This document shows positions 24,496 to 32,961 of a stretch of DNA of 52,168 nt, piece after piece. The notes beneath the pieces were generated by a model, which was not told the origin of the DNA, did no database searches, and saw nothing but the letters and a program-made list of their open reading frames with translations. Position 1 is the stretch's first letter. Every line of letters starts with the position of its first letter. Origin of the DNA: an uncultured Eubacteriales bacterium (lineage in GTDB: Bacteria; Bacillota; Clostridia; Oscillospirales; Oscillospiraceae); NCBI GenBank assembly GCA_900545805.1, contig URAL01000010.1, forward strand, positions 1-52,168, written 5' to 3'. The translations under genes were made by a program, and so were the position numbers.

Positions 24496-24819
24496 ATGAA
24501 TAAGAAAAGATCCGCCGCTGCGGATAAGCTTCTCGAAAGGCTTGCGGTGTCCTCGCCGAACGACGCCGTGAAGCTGCTTTATCTCAGCGCAGAGGATGTG
24601 TCCGAGCTCGAGGGGCTCGATCTTTCGCTGCTGAGCGAAATAAAACGCGGTCCGAAAGGGGAGGTGGAGCTGAAGTTTGTAAACAAGCTGGCGATCATAA
24701 GGGAGCTTATAGAGCTCAATGCCGCAGCTGCGGCGCAGTCGGCTGCCGGCGACGGCTTCTACGCGGCGCTGGACAAATCGGCAAGGCTGCTGGAGGCCGA
24801 GAGGGAAAATGACCTTTGA
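24496..24819 (+). CDS. Probable terminase small-subunit-like protein
   Basis: The 107-residue, mainly helical protein has Lys/Arg at the N terminus and several amphipathic helices. No HTH motif can be named with certainty. It directly precedes and overlaps (11 nt) the terminase large subunit, the usual place of TerS, and its size fits. The ATG at 24496 follows AGAGGTG; a GTG at 24487 is the alternative. The assignment rests on position only. Confidence 0.45.
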   Translation: MNKKRSAAADKLLERLAVSSPNDAVKLLYLSAEDVSELEGLDLSLLSEIKRGPKGEVELKFVNKLAIIRELIELNAAAAAQSAAGDGFYAALDKSARLLEAERENDL

Positions 24820-26047
24820 TTTTTTCTCGCGCACCCAGCTCAAGGCCCTGTCGTGGTGGAGCGACGCATCCCCCTGCCGCGAGCTCGACGCCGTCATCTG
24901 CGACGGCGCGGTACGCTCGGGCAAGACCCTGTGCATGGGAATTTCCTTCGTCTGCTGGGCGATGCGGCGCTTTAACGGACAAAGCTTCGGCATATGCGGC
25001 AAGGCAAAAAGCAGCATAAGGCGCAATATGATAGAGCCTCTGCTGCCGGTGCTGCGCGATATCGGCTTTACGGTGCGCGACCTCGTTTCCAAGGGCATCA
25101 TCGAGATCGGCTATCGAGGGAGGGAGAACCGCTTTTATCTCTTCGGCGGAAAGGATGAGAGCTCAAGCGCACTCATTCAGGGCGTGACTCTGGCCGGGGC
25201 GCTGCTCGACGAGGTGGTTCTGATGCCGCGCTCGTTTGTCGAGCAGGCCTGCGCGAGGTGCTCGGTCACGGGCAGCAAGCTGTGGTTTAACTGCAATCCC
25301 GAGAGTCCTCAGCACTGGTTTTACCGCGAGTGGATACAGAAGGCCGACGAGCGGAGGGCGCTGTATATCCACTTCACGCTCGAGGATAACCCGTCGCTGT
25401 CAAAGAAGATAATAGACCGCTATAAGAGAATGTACAGCGGCGATTTCTACAGGCGCTTTATCCTTGGTCAATGGGTGCTGCCGTCGGGCAGAGTATATGA
25501 CTTTTTTGACGAGGACATGCTGTGTGCGGCGCCGGATAAGTGCAGTGAATACGTCGTATCCTGCGACTACGGCACGAAAAACCCGAGCTCCTTCGGGCTG
25601 TGGGGCAAAAGCGGCGAGAGCTGGTACCGTCTGCGTGAGTATTACTACGACGGGCGAAAAACGGGGACGCAGAAAACCGACGAGGAGTACGTCGCGGCCT
25701 TAACTCGGCTGTGCGGCGGCGTTACCGTGCAGCGCGTTATAGTCGATCCCTCGGCGGCGAGCTTCATCGAGGCTCTCTCCCGTGCGGGCTTTCGGGTCGA
25801 GAAGGCCGAGAACGATGTTCTGCGCGGCATTCGTCTGACGGCCTCGTATCTCAAAAGCGGGCGTATACGGATCTGCCGCGGCTGCGACGACGCGCTGCGC
25901 GAGTTCTACCAGTACCGCTGGGATGACAGAGCCGACAGGGAAGCGCCGGTAAAGCAGCACGACCACGCGATGGACGATATACGGTATTTTGCCGCAGGCA
26001 TTTCAAAATCTACGCAGCCGCTGGGCGCTGCGTGGGTGGAAAGGTAG
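24809..26047 (+). CDS. Phage terminase large subunit
   Basis: The 412-residue DNA-packaging motor has an N-terminal ATPase with Walker A DGAVRSGKT (32-40) and Walker B LLDEV (D134, E135). The C-terminal RNase H-like nuclease has acidic residues in SCDYGT (D253), VDPSAAS (D313) and HDHAMDD (D385-D390). All catalytic positions look intact, so this is not an obvious pseudogene. It is PBSX-family-like. The ATG at 24809 inside the small-subunit gene is preferred over an upstream in-frame extension. Confidence 0.93.
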   Translation: MTFDFFSRTQLKALSWWSDASPCRELDAVICDGAVRSGKTLCMGISFVCWAMRRFNGQSFGICGKAKSSIRRNMIEPLLPVLRDIGFTVRDLVSKGIIEIGYRGRENRFYLFGGKDESSSALIQGVTLAGALLDEVVLMPRSFVEQACARCSVTGSKLWFNCNPESPQHWFYREWIQKADERRALYIHFTLEDNPSLSKKIIDRYKRMYSGDFYRRFILGQWVLPSGRVYDFFDEDMLCAAPDKCSEYVVSCDYGTKNPSSFGLWGKSGESWYRLREYYYDGRKTGTQKTDEEYVAALTRLCGGVTVQRVIVDPSAASFIEALSRAGFRVEKAENDVLRGIRLTASYLKSGRIRICRGCDDALREFYQYRWDDRADREAPVKQHDHAMDDIRYFAAGISKSTQPLGAAWVER

Positions 26048-26051
26048 GAAT

Positions 26052-27212
26052 ATGAAACTGTTTTCAAAACAAAAAACAGCGGCGCCGAGGGTACAGCTTC
26101 GCAGCACGGAGACTCATCCGTTCAGGCTCATCGACAGCTATGTGCCTCTCGGCAGCGCCGAAACAAGGCTTTACCGCATGATCCGCGAGGCGGTGCCGGT
26201 GGTGGACGCGGCGATACTCAAGATCGTCAGGCTCACCGGCGGCTTCGAGGCCCGCTGCGCGGACAAAAAAGCGGAAAGGGAGCTGAACGGGTTTATACGC
26301 ACCGTGCCTGCCGGCAGAGGTCAGACGGGGCTTGAGTTCTTCCTGTCGGCGTATCTGGACTCGATGATAACATGCGGCAGAGCCGTGGGCGAGATCGTCG
26401 TAAACGGCAATCGTGATATTGCGGCCGTCATCTGCGGAAACGTCGCCGACGTGCAGATACGGGAAGGGAAGACCCCGCTGGACTTCGAGCTGTGCGGCGT
26501 TTCCGACACAGGCTGCATCGTGCCGTTCCGGTACCAGAACCTTCTGCTGTTTACGCCCTTTAACCCCGAGGCCGACTCGCCCTACGGCGTTTCGATGCTC
26601 AGGAGCATGCCGTTTCTGTGCGGCATACTGCTGAAGATCTACCAGTCGATAGGCCAGAACTGGGAACGCGCCGGAAATGTGCGCTTTGCGGTCGTCTATA
26701 AGCCGCAGGGCGACGCGCTCGACAGGCTCTCGGCTCAGGAGAGGGCGCAGCAGATAGCCTCGCAGTGGTCCGAGGCCATGCAGAGCGGGAAATCGGGCTC
26801 CGTGCGCGACTTTGTCGCTGTCGGCGATGTGGACATAAAGGTCATCGGTGCGGACAACCAGATACTCGACAGCGAGGTGCCCGTGCGGCAGATACTCGAG
26901 CAGCTTATCGCACGCACCGGCATACCGCCGTTTCTGCTCGGCCTTAACTGGTCAACGACCGAGCGCATGAGCGCTCAGCAGGCAGACCTAATGACAAGTG
27001 AGCTGAATGCTCTCCGCCGCTCGGTGACGCCCGTTATCGAGAAGATCTGCCGCATGTGGCTGAATATGCACGGCTACGCGACAACGCTCGATATCGAATG
27101 GGAGACGATCAATCTTCAGGATGAGGTCGAGGAGGCCAAGGCTGCGCTGTATCTTGCGCAGAGGGACAAAATCTATTGGGAAGAAGGAAAAAGCAAGAAT
27201 GAAGATCATTAA
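26052..27212 (+). CDS. Phage portal protein
   Basis: The 386-residue protein shows the portal pattern: an N-terminal arm, a mid-region FTPFNPEADSPYGVSMLRSM, then LIARTGIPPFLLGLNWSTTERMSAQQADL and a C-terminal helical stem. Twelve copies would form the packaging vertex. It starts 4 nt after the terminase stop behind AGGA and overlaps the protease gene by 14 nt. Confidence 0.88.
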   Translation: MKLFSKQKTAAPRVQLRSTETHPFRLIDSYVPLGSAETRLYRMIREAVPVVDAAILKIVRLTGGFEARCADKKAERELNGFIRTVPAGRGQTGLEFFLSAYLDSMITCGRAVGEIVVNGNRDIAAVICGNVADVQIREGKTPLDFELCGVSDTGCIVPFRYQNLLLFTPFNPEADSPYGVSMLRSMPFLCGILLKIYQSIGQNWERAGNVRFAVVYKPQGDALDRLSAQERAQQIASQWSEAMQSGKSGSVRDFVAVGDVDIKVIGADNQILDSEVPVRQILEQLIARTGIPPFLLGLNWSTTERMSAQQADLMTSELNALRRSVTPVIEKICRMWLNMHGYATTLDIEWETINLQDEVEEAKAALYLAQRDKIYWEEGKSKNEDH

Positions 27213-28092
27213 GGACGGCTCGGCGTCGGGCTCTGCGTGTACGCCTCAGGAGCTGCAGGCGATAAACGCCTTTGCGAAAGCTCAGCTTACGGCCGGGGAG
27301 GTCTACACCTTTCAGGTGCTGCTGTGCGATAACGAGGTAGACCGCGACTTCGAGCGCTTTTCGGTATCGACGATACGCGAGCTAAGCGAGCTTTTCGTCG
27401 GCGCGACGGGCATTTGCGACCATGACTGGCGCAGTGAAAACCAGGTTGCGCGCATTTACAGGACGGAGCTTATCACCGAAAAGGGCAAAACCACCTCGTG
27501 CGGCGAGCCGTACACATATCTCAAGGGCTTTGCGTATATGCTTCGAACCGAGGCAAACGCCGAGCTCATCGCACAGATAGACGGCGGCATAAAGCGCGAA
27601 ACGAGCATCGGCTGCTCGGTAGCGCAGAGTATTTGCAGCATCTGCGGCGCGGAAATGGGAGCTTGCAGCCATGAAAAGGGTAAAATCTACGGCGGCGAGA
27701 GATGCTGCGCTGTGCTCACCGGCGCTGTTGACGCCTACGAGTGGAGCTTTGTGGCCGTTCCGGCGCAGAGAAGCGCGGGGGTCATTAAGAGCTTTATCGA
27801 AAGCGAGGCCGGGCGCGGCTATAAGGCCGAGTTCGACGCGCTGGAAAAATCGGCGCAGCTGGGCAGAAGGTATCTCGATTCACTCAGAAGCGAGGTGCTA
27901 AGGCTATGTCTCGTGTGCGATGAGAAGATGCATCCGGCGCTCGAAAAAAGCGTGCAGCTTATGGAGGAGCCCGAGCTTATAAAGCTCAGAAACGCATTTG
28001 AGGAAGCATCACAGAAGATTTATCCGCCGCTGACCCAGCTTCCGGGCAGAGGCGAGGTCACCGCATTTTCCGGTGAAGAATACATTATTTGA
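27199..28092 (+). CDS. Prohead protease-like protein
   Basis: The 297-residue protein resembles HK97-type head maturation proteases. A His in GICDHDWRS and a Ser in RETSIGCSV are good catalytic candidates, and the EVDRDFERFS opening fits the family. A Cys cluster (CSICGAEMGACSH and a following CC, about 155-180) could bind metal and is unusual for this family. The helical C-terminal third may act as a scaffold. It overlaps the portal gene. Confidence 0.72.
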   Translation: MKIIKDGSASGSACTPQELQAINAFAKAQLTAGEVYTFQVLLCDNEVDRDFERFSVSTIRELSELFVGATGICDHDWRSENQVARIYRTELITEKGKTTSCGEPYTYLKGFAYMLRTEANAELIAQIDGGIKRETSIGCSVAQSICSICGAEMGACSHEKGKIYGGERCCAVLTGAVDAYEWSFVAVPAQRSAGVIKSFIESEAGRGYKAEFDALEKSAQLGRRYLDSLRSEVLRLCLVCDEKMHPALEKSVQLMEEPELIKLRNAFEEASQKIYPPLTQLPGRGEVTAFSGEEYII

Positions 28093-28113
28093 TCTTAGAT
28101 CAGGAGGACAAAA

Positions 28114-28458
28114 ATGAAAGTTAGTTTTGAAGGCATCGGAGAGCAGGTGCTCTCCTTCAGCAAGGCAAGCGACGTAACGAAGGGAGCTGTCGTAAAAATG
28201 AGTGCGAACAGCACCGTAAAGGCCTGCTCGGCAGGCGACCGCTTCATGGGCGTATGCATCGCGGCAGGCGACAGCTTTGCCGAGGTAAAGACCGCGGGCT
28301 ATGTTGAGCTCGGCTACACCGATGATGCTCCCGCCGTCGGCTACGCAAAGCTTGCAGCGTCTACAGCCGGCAAGGTCAAGGCCGTCACCACCGGCGGCGC
28401 CGAGTACCTCGTCATCAAGGTGGACACCGCTGCCGGCACCGTCGGCTTTATCATGTAA
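28114..28458 (+). CDS. Probable capsid decoration protein
   Basis: The 114-residue beta-rich, Ala/Gly/Val-rich protein sits between protease and major capsid, the standard slot of head decoration or stabilisation proteins (DUF2190-like). AGGAGG precedes its ATG, and another AGGAGG follows it for the capsid gene, suggesting strong translation of both. Confidence 0.65.
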   Translation: MKVSFEGIGEQVLSFSKASDVTKGAVVKMSANSTVKACSAGDRFMGVCIAAGDSFAEVKTAGYVELGYTDDAPAVGYAKLAASTAGKVKAVTTGGAEYLVIKVDTAAGTVGFIM

Positions 28459-28471
28459 GGAGGAAACGATC

Positions 28472-29503
28472 ATGGCATACAATTTTAACGAGATCAGACT
28501 TGAAAAGGGCATGTATTCCGAGCGCGGCAAGACCTTTGAACAGACGCTCGAGGCGCTCGACCCCAACGAAAACTACAAGGGCACTCCCTACGAGGGGCTT
28601 GATGCGTTCCAGCGCCAGCTCAAGAGATTCGACATCAAGGTGCGCGGTGCGGGCAGCGATGTTGTCGAGAAATTCTTCTCCACCTCCGAGTCGGCCGTGC
28701 TGTTTCCCGAATACGTTTCGCGCAGCGTAAAGGCGGGCATGGAGGAGGGAAATATACTGCCCTCCATCACAGCGACCGTCACCCGCTTTGACGGCATGGA
28801 CTACCGCTCCATCTACTCGGCGGCATCCGAGGACGATAAGAGCCTGCGCTATGTCGGTGAGGGCGCTGCGATACCGCAGACGGAGGTCAGAGCCTCCGAC
28901 CACCTCGTCAATCTCAAAAAGCGCGGAAGAATGCTCGTTGCCTCCTATGAGGCTATACGCTTCCAGCGTCTTGACCTGTTTTCCGTCATGCTACGTCAGA
29001 TCGGCAATCAGATCATGCGCATGCACCTTGAGGATGCCATTGACGTTATAAAAAACGGCGACGGCAACTCCAACAGCGCGGCGACCTACGCCGTCGGCGA
29101 CTCCGCCATCGGCGGTACTGCCGGCGCTCTCAGCTACGGCGAGCTGCTTAACTTCTGGAATACCTTTGATCCCTACACCATGAACACCCTTCTCGCGGCT
29201 CCCGACGTGATGATGAAGATCCTCAAGTGCTCCGAATTCCAGAATCCTCTGTCGGGTCTGAACTTCCAGGGCACCGGCGAGCCCGGCAATCCTCTGGGCG
29301 CAAAGCTCATCCGCTGCTCCGCCATGCCTGCGGGCAGCGTCATCGGACTTGACAAGGGCTACGCTCTTGAGATGGTCACCGCCGGCGACGTTAACGTCGA
29401 GTACGACAGGCTCATAGACCGTCAGCTCGAGCGTGCGGCCATAACCAGTATCTCAGGCTTTGCAAAGCTCTACACCGAGGCTTCCAAGGTGCTGAACGTT
29501 TGA
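28472..29503 (+). CDS. HK97-fold major capsid protein
   Basis: The 343-residue protein has a charged N-terminal delta-like region (about 1-60), the LFPEYVSRSVKAGM entry segment, VGEGAAIPQTEV and a central helix with LEDAIDVIKNGDG, followed by the P-domain and C-terminal SISGFAKLYTEASKV. These are features of phage capsids annotated as HK97-like. The ATG at 28472 follows AGGAGG. A gap of 267 bp with hairpins follows before the connector genes. Confidence 0.85.
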   Translation: MAYNFNEIRLEKGMYSERGKTFEQTLEALDPNENYKGTPYEGLDAFQRQLKRFDIKVRGAGSDVVEKFFSTSESAVLFPEYVSRSVKAGMEEGNILPSITATVTRFDGMDYRSIYSAASEDDKSLRYVGEGAAIPQTEVRASDHLVNLKKRGRMLVASYEAIRFQRLDLFSVMLRQIGNQIMRMHLEDAIDVIKNGDGNSNSAATYAVGDSAIGGTAGALSYGELLNFWNTFDPYTMNTLLAAPDVMMKILKCSEFQNPLSGLNFQGTGEPGNPLGAKLIRCSAMPAGSVIGLDKGYALEMVTAGDVNVEYDRLIDRQLERAAITSISGFAKLYTEASKVLNV

Positions 29504-29512
29504 TAAAAATAA

Positions 29513-29570
29513 GGAGACGGGTATAACCCGTCTCCGAAGAGAGAAAAAGCAAAAAGCTATTTCTCTCTTC
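29513..29570 (+). terminator. Two stacked hairpins after the capsid gene
   Basis: GGAGACGGG (29513-29521) pairs with CCCGTCTCC (29527-29535). Directly adjoining, 29536-29550 pairs with 29556-29570 (15 bp, one mismatch). Neither is followed by a long U-run, so they may attenuate transcription or protect the upstream mRNA rather than fully terminate. Confidence 0.55.
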
Positions 29571-29574
29571 TTTA

Positions 29575-29632
29575 CGCCACATTTTTTGTGAAGTATAACC
29601 TCACAAAAAATCTCGCTACGCTCGTCGAAAAG
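29575..29632. repeat. Dispersed hairpin repeat, copy B (inverted relative to 1-57)
   Basis: The reverse complement reads GACGAGCGTAGCGAGATTTT and so on through AATGTGGCG, matching copy A over about 53 bp with a few changes in the hairpin loop. It lies inside the virion cassette, between the capsid and connector genes. Confidence 0.65.
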
Positions 29633-29770
29633 TCCTGAAGGACGTTTTTGACGGCTATTTATCTGATTGCGAGCGGGGCCTTTGCCCCCTCGCGCTCCCC
29701 TGCTGCCAAATCGCTTTTGCATGCGGCACAGGAAACGGAGTTTGATCAGTCTATTTTCAGGAGGTATTCA

Positions 29771-30142
29771 ATGTCATATACGGATATGGATATAGAAATG
29801 AAGGCGCTGAGCATGCTCGGCTCGAACGTGCCGGACGAGGACGCTCAAATGCTGCGCACGGTCTGCACCGCCGCTGCCGCGGAGCTTGAGGGAAGGCTCA
29901 GGCGCGGCGTTTCAAGCGACGATATGACCGAGCTTTTCACAACGGCGGCCGGTATGCTGGCAATATCCATGTACATGGAGCTCGGCTCTGCGCACTCGGG
30001 CGGCGTCAGCGGCTTTACGGCCGGCAGACTCTCGGTGCAGCTTGGCGGAGCGTCCGCCGCGGCGCTCAGGAAGAGCGCCGAGACGATGCTGGGCGCGTAT
30101 CTCGACACGGGCGGCTTCGAGTTTGTGGGGGTGCAGGGATGA
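29771..30142 (+). CDS. Probable head-tail connector protein
   Basis: The 123-residue helical protein starts MSYTDMDIEMKAL. Its length, Ala-rich helices and place right after the capsid gene fit gp6-like adaptor proteins. GGAGG lies 8 nt upstream. It overlaps the next gene by 4 nt. Confidence 0.55.
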   Translation: MSYTDMDIEMKALSMLGSNVPDEDAQMLRTVCTAAAAELEGRLRRGVSSDDMTELFTTAAGMLAISMYMELGSAHSGGVSGFTAGRLSVQLGGASAAALRKSAETMLGAYLDTGGFEFVGVQG

Positions 30143-30450
30143 CCGTAACGAACAGGCTGCTTCACAATTACGGACAGGCTGTCACCATAGGCTCAAATGA
30201 GGGCAGGGGCTTTATAGCCTGTCTTGATCCGGACGATGCGCAGATACACAAAACGCATCTCGCGCCGGGCGTGACGAACAATTCAAAATACCGGCTCATC
30301 ACCGACACGGAGGATATAGCCGAGGGCGACTGTGTAGTCGCCGGCGGGAGAAGCTATATCGTCCTGCGCGTCGAGCCTGTGCGCATATTCGGCGCATTTT
30401 CGCACAATGAGTGCATCCTAAAGCTGAAGGGAGGATCGGCGAATGCTTGA
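30139..30450 (+). CDS. Probable head-closure protein
   Basis: The 103-residue beta-rich protein contains YRLITDTEDIAEGDCVVAGG and SYIVLRVEPV, a pattern seen in small head-tail joining (XkdH-like) proteins. Position and coupling to both neighbours support this; sequence evidence alone is weak. Confidence 0.5.
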   Translation: MTVTNRLLHNYGQAVTIGSNEGRGFIACLDPDDAQIHKTHLAPGVTNNSKYRLITDTEDIAEGDCVVAGGRSYIVLRVEPVRIFGAFSHNECILKLKGGSANA

Positions 30451-30910
30451 GACGATAGCGGCCGGAATAGCCGAGGCGCTCAGCAGCGCAGGGATAAAAG
30501 CAGTCACGGCCTTCACGGCAGATGAGCTCGATACCTCCGCACCCTTTGTGTGCGTGGGCCTGAAGTCGGCAAAGCTCAGCTCGTCCGGGCTCGGCAATTA
30601 CATAGGCATCTGCACCGAGGCCGGGCAGGTCAGGGAAATGTACGGCGAGAAAGCGGAGCTCAGCCTTGCGCTGGATGTTTACAGCCCTGCGGCGGCGGAG
30701 GAGAAGTGCTTGAGCTTTGCCGATCTTGTCCGCTGCGCGCTGTACGGCGCCGACGGAGTGTCGGTTACGGAGTTTAGCTTCGGAGAGATAAAGTATGACA
30801 CCGAAAGCCGCATGCTGCTCTTGCGATGCCCGGCAAAAGCATTCGTTTATCTCGTGCGCGAAAAGCTCGGCAGCTCTCTTTCGGAATACAGCATAGGGGA
30901 GGATGCATGA
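30443..30910 (+). CDS. Probable tail-completion or tail-terminator protein
   Basis: The 155-residue protein has an N-terminal helix (LETIAAGIAEALSSAG), followed by alternating beta strands. It is third after the capsid, the usual place of tail terminators. It overlaps its neighbours by 8 and 4 nt. No specific motif was recognised. Confidence 0.45.
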   Translation: MLETIAAGIAEALSSAGIKAVTAFTADELDTSAPFVCVGLKSAKLSSSGLGNYIGICTEAGQVREMYGEKAELSLALDVYSPAAAEEKCLSFADLVRCALYGADGVSVTEFSFGEIKYDTESRMLLLRCPAKAFVYLVREKLGSSLSEYSIGEDA

Positions 30911-31281
30911 GCATGATAAAGGCATATTCCGCTAACTCTGCGAAGGTCGGTGTTGACGGTGTTCCCCTCGGCGCGGTGACGCTTGCCGAGGAATATGAGG
31001 ACTATTCCGAGTACCCGGTGCTCGGCTTCGGCGACTCGTGCCCGAGCGCAATCCTCACCTTTGACCGGAGCTACGGCGTCGTCCTCGAGCGCGAGGTATC
31101 CGTCGGTGACGGCGTGAGATTTGAAAATATCGGACAGTTCGAGCTTCAGATAGGCGGCAGGATATACAGCGGCTGCCGCTGCACGCAGCTTAAGAAGATC
31201 AGAAAGCCCGACGGCTCCGAGAGAGAAAAAATAACGATCCGCGCTCTGGATCGTCAGGAGGTGTCCGGCAATGAACAATGA
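30907..31281 (+). CDS. Uncharacterised tail-region protein
   Basis: The 124-residue, mostly beta protein sits where a tail tube gene would be expected, but I do not recognise tube-protein motifs. It ends in a basic, charged segment (KKIRKPDGSEREK). It overlaps the preceding gene by 4 nt and the next small ORF by 11 nt. Confidence 0.5.
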   Translation: MSMIKAYSANSAKVGVDGVPLGAVTLAEEYEDYSEYPVLGFGDSCPSAILTFDRSYGVVLEREVSVGDGVRFENIGQFELQIGGRIYSGCRCTQLKKIRKPDGSEREKITIRALDRQEVSGNEQ

Positions 31282-31441
31282 GAGCGAAATGGCGGGTGTC
31301 CGTGCGTACACGCCGGATGAAAACGGAGTTAATTTCGATGAGCAGCAGCTGTTTGTCGTGCGGCGGCGCGATATGTCGTTTCTGTCTGAATATTTCCGCC
31401 GCGACGCACGCAGATACGATAACGGCTTTGAGCTGTATTAG
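31271..31441 (+). CDS. Small tail-region protein (56 residues)
   Basis: The ATG at 31271 follows GGAGG, and the frame runs to TAG at 31439-31441, overlapping the gene before by 11 nt. The highly charged product ends FRRDARRYDNGFELY. It occupies the interval where tail chaperone and tape-measure genes lie in related phages. It could be a reduced chaperone or simply novel. Confidence 0.55.
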   Translation: MNNESEMAGVRAYTPDENGVNFDEQQLFVVRRRDMSFLSEYFRRDARRYDNGFELY

Positions 31442-31452
31442 GAGGGATAAGC

Positions 31453-32022
31453 ATGCTTGCACCGATGCAATACAGAAATTTTGTGTGGCCGAATAACCCC
31501 AGGGTGTTTGAGGTCAAATACCGCCGCACGCTGCACAGCTATAAGCTGCCGTTTTCCGGCTACGTTGTGCAGAACCTGGGGCTGCAAAACAAAATAATAC
31601 GCGGCGAGGGCGAGTTCGTCGGCCCTCAGGCGTATGAAAGCTTCCGCAGGCTCGCTGCACTTTTCGAGGAGAATAAGGGCGGCAAGCTCGTGCATCCCGT
31701 CTGGCCGACGATGCGCGCATATTTTGCCTCACTCAGCCTTAAGCAGGAGCCGAAGGAGGACTATATAAGCTACAGCTTTGAGTTCTGGGAATATATCGGC
31801 TCTGCGTTTGAGGACTCATCCGAGGCCATAGACGAGACGGATTACGGCAATCCCGCCTCCGATATAAGCCGCGTGCGCTATTACAGCGCGGGCGAGAACG
31901 ATACCCTGCGCGGGATATCGCAGCTCAAGGGCGTCGCGCTGACGGTGCTTATGGAGCTCAATCCTGAGATAACAAACCCCGACGCCGTCATATCCTACGG
32001 CAGGCTCATAAGGATAAGGTGA
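31453..32022 (+). CDS. LysM-containing phage baseplate/tail protein
   Basis: The 189-residue protein has an N-terminal beta domain (about 1-115) resembling Mu-type DNA-circularisation/gp43-like proteins (GEGEFVGPQAYESF, GGKLVHPVWP). A C-terminal LysM domain (about 140-189: YYSAGENDTLRGISQLKGV, LNPEI) probably binds glycan. In PBSX-like phages a LysM baseplate protein (XkdP) also precedes the hub gene. Confidence 0.7.
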   Translation: MLAPMQYRNFVWPNNPRVFEVKYRRTLHSYKLPFSGYVVQNLGLQNKIIRGEGEFVGPQAYESFRRLAALFEENKGGKLVHPVWPTMRAYFASLSLKQEPKEDYISYSFEFWEYIGSAFEDSSEAIDETDYGNPASDISRVRYYSAGENDTLRGISQLKGVALTVLMELNPEITNPDAVISYGRLIRIR

Positions 32023-32026
32023 CGCG

Positions 32027-32959
32027 ATGAAGGGATATATCATGGATAAGGACGGCGTGTCAACGCCTCTCCCCGAATTTTTGTCATGGGATGTGTGCCA
32101 CGGCATGGGCGAGCCCTGCGACTGGTTCGAGGTGAGCTTTATATATTACAGCGCCCAGCTTCCGAAGCTTCAGACAGCGTGCGCCTTCCGTGCGACGCAC
32201 AACAGCGCGGTCGTTTTCAGCGGCGTTGTGGACGAATACAGCATCAGCATAGACGAAAAAGGCTCGGTCGTGACGCTCTCGGGGCGCTCGAAGGCGGCAC
32301 TGCTTCTGGATAACGAGCTTCCGGCGCAGGAATATGCAGCGCTCAGCAGCGCCGGGGCCGTGAGCGGCTTTGTATCGCCCTATGGCATAAGCGGCGTTGT
32401 CACAGGCTCCGGCGTCACGCTCAACGGCTTTTCCGTCCGCACCGGCGAGAGCGCGTGGAGCGCCTTAAAGCGCTTCTGCCGCTACGCATGGGAAACAACT
32501 CCGTTTTTTTCAAGGGACGGAACGCTTATATTAAACGGGCGTTCCGGCAACACGATAAGCGTCGATGCTTCAAAGGATGCTTCGAGCATAGCCATGTGCG
32601 ATGAGCGCTACGGCATAATATCGGACATAAGCGTCCGCAGCCGAGTGACCGGAGCAAGCTACACGAGCTCAAACGCCGCGTTTATCGCCCGGGGCGGCAA
32701 GTGCCACCGCGAGATGACCGTTCCCAAAACCACCGGAGCGGATGCGGTGAGGTACACGGCGGCGTATCAGATCGCCGAATCGCAGCGCGGAAAGAAATGC
32801 GTAAAGCTGACGCTTACAAAGCAGTTTGCCTGCTTCCCCGGTGACAGGGTGAGCCTCAGCGCCGCCAAGCTAGGCCTGAGCGGAGTGTTCACCGTTGTGT
32901 CGTCGCACTGCTGGGCCGACTCCCTGAGCGCCGGAACTATCGTTACATTGGAGGTGTGA
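32027..32959 (+). CDS. Phage tail hub protein (gpD/XkdQ-like)
   Basis: The 310-residue protein matches the layout of late-control D / XkdQ hub proteins: an N-terminal barrel (about 1-95, including VVFSGVVDEYSISIDEKG and VTLSGRSKAALLLDNE), a middle domain entering with GESAWSALKRFCRY, and a C-terminal strand-rich part. Three copies would form the central baseplate hub. It starts 4 nt after the LysM gene. Confidence 0.7.
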   Translation: MKGYIMDKDGVSTPLPEFLSWDVCHGMGEPCDWFEVSFIYYSAQLPKLQTACAFRATHNSAVVFSGVVDEYSISIDEKGSVVTLSGRSKAALLLDNELPAQEYAALSSAGAVSGFVSPYGISGVVTGSGVTLNGFSVRTGESAWSALKRFCRYAWETTPFFSRDGTLILNGRSGNTISVDASKDASSIAMCDERYGIISDISVRSRVTGASYTSSNAAFIARGGKCHREMTVPKTTGADAVRYTAAYQIAESQRGKKCVKLTLTKQFACFPGDRVSLSAAKLGLSGVFTVVSSHCWADSLSAGTIVTLEV

Positions 32960-32961
32960 GC

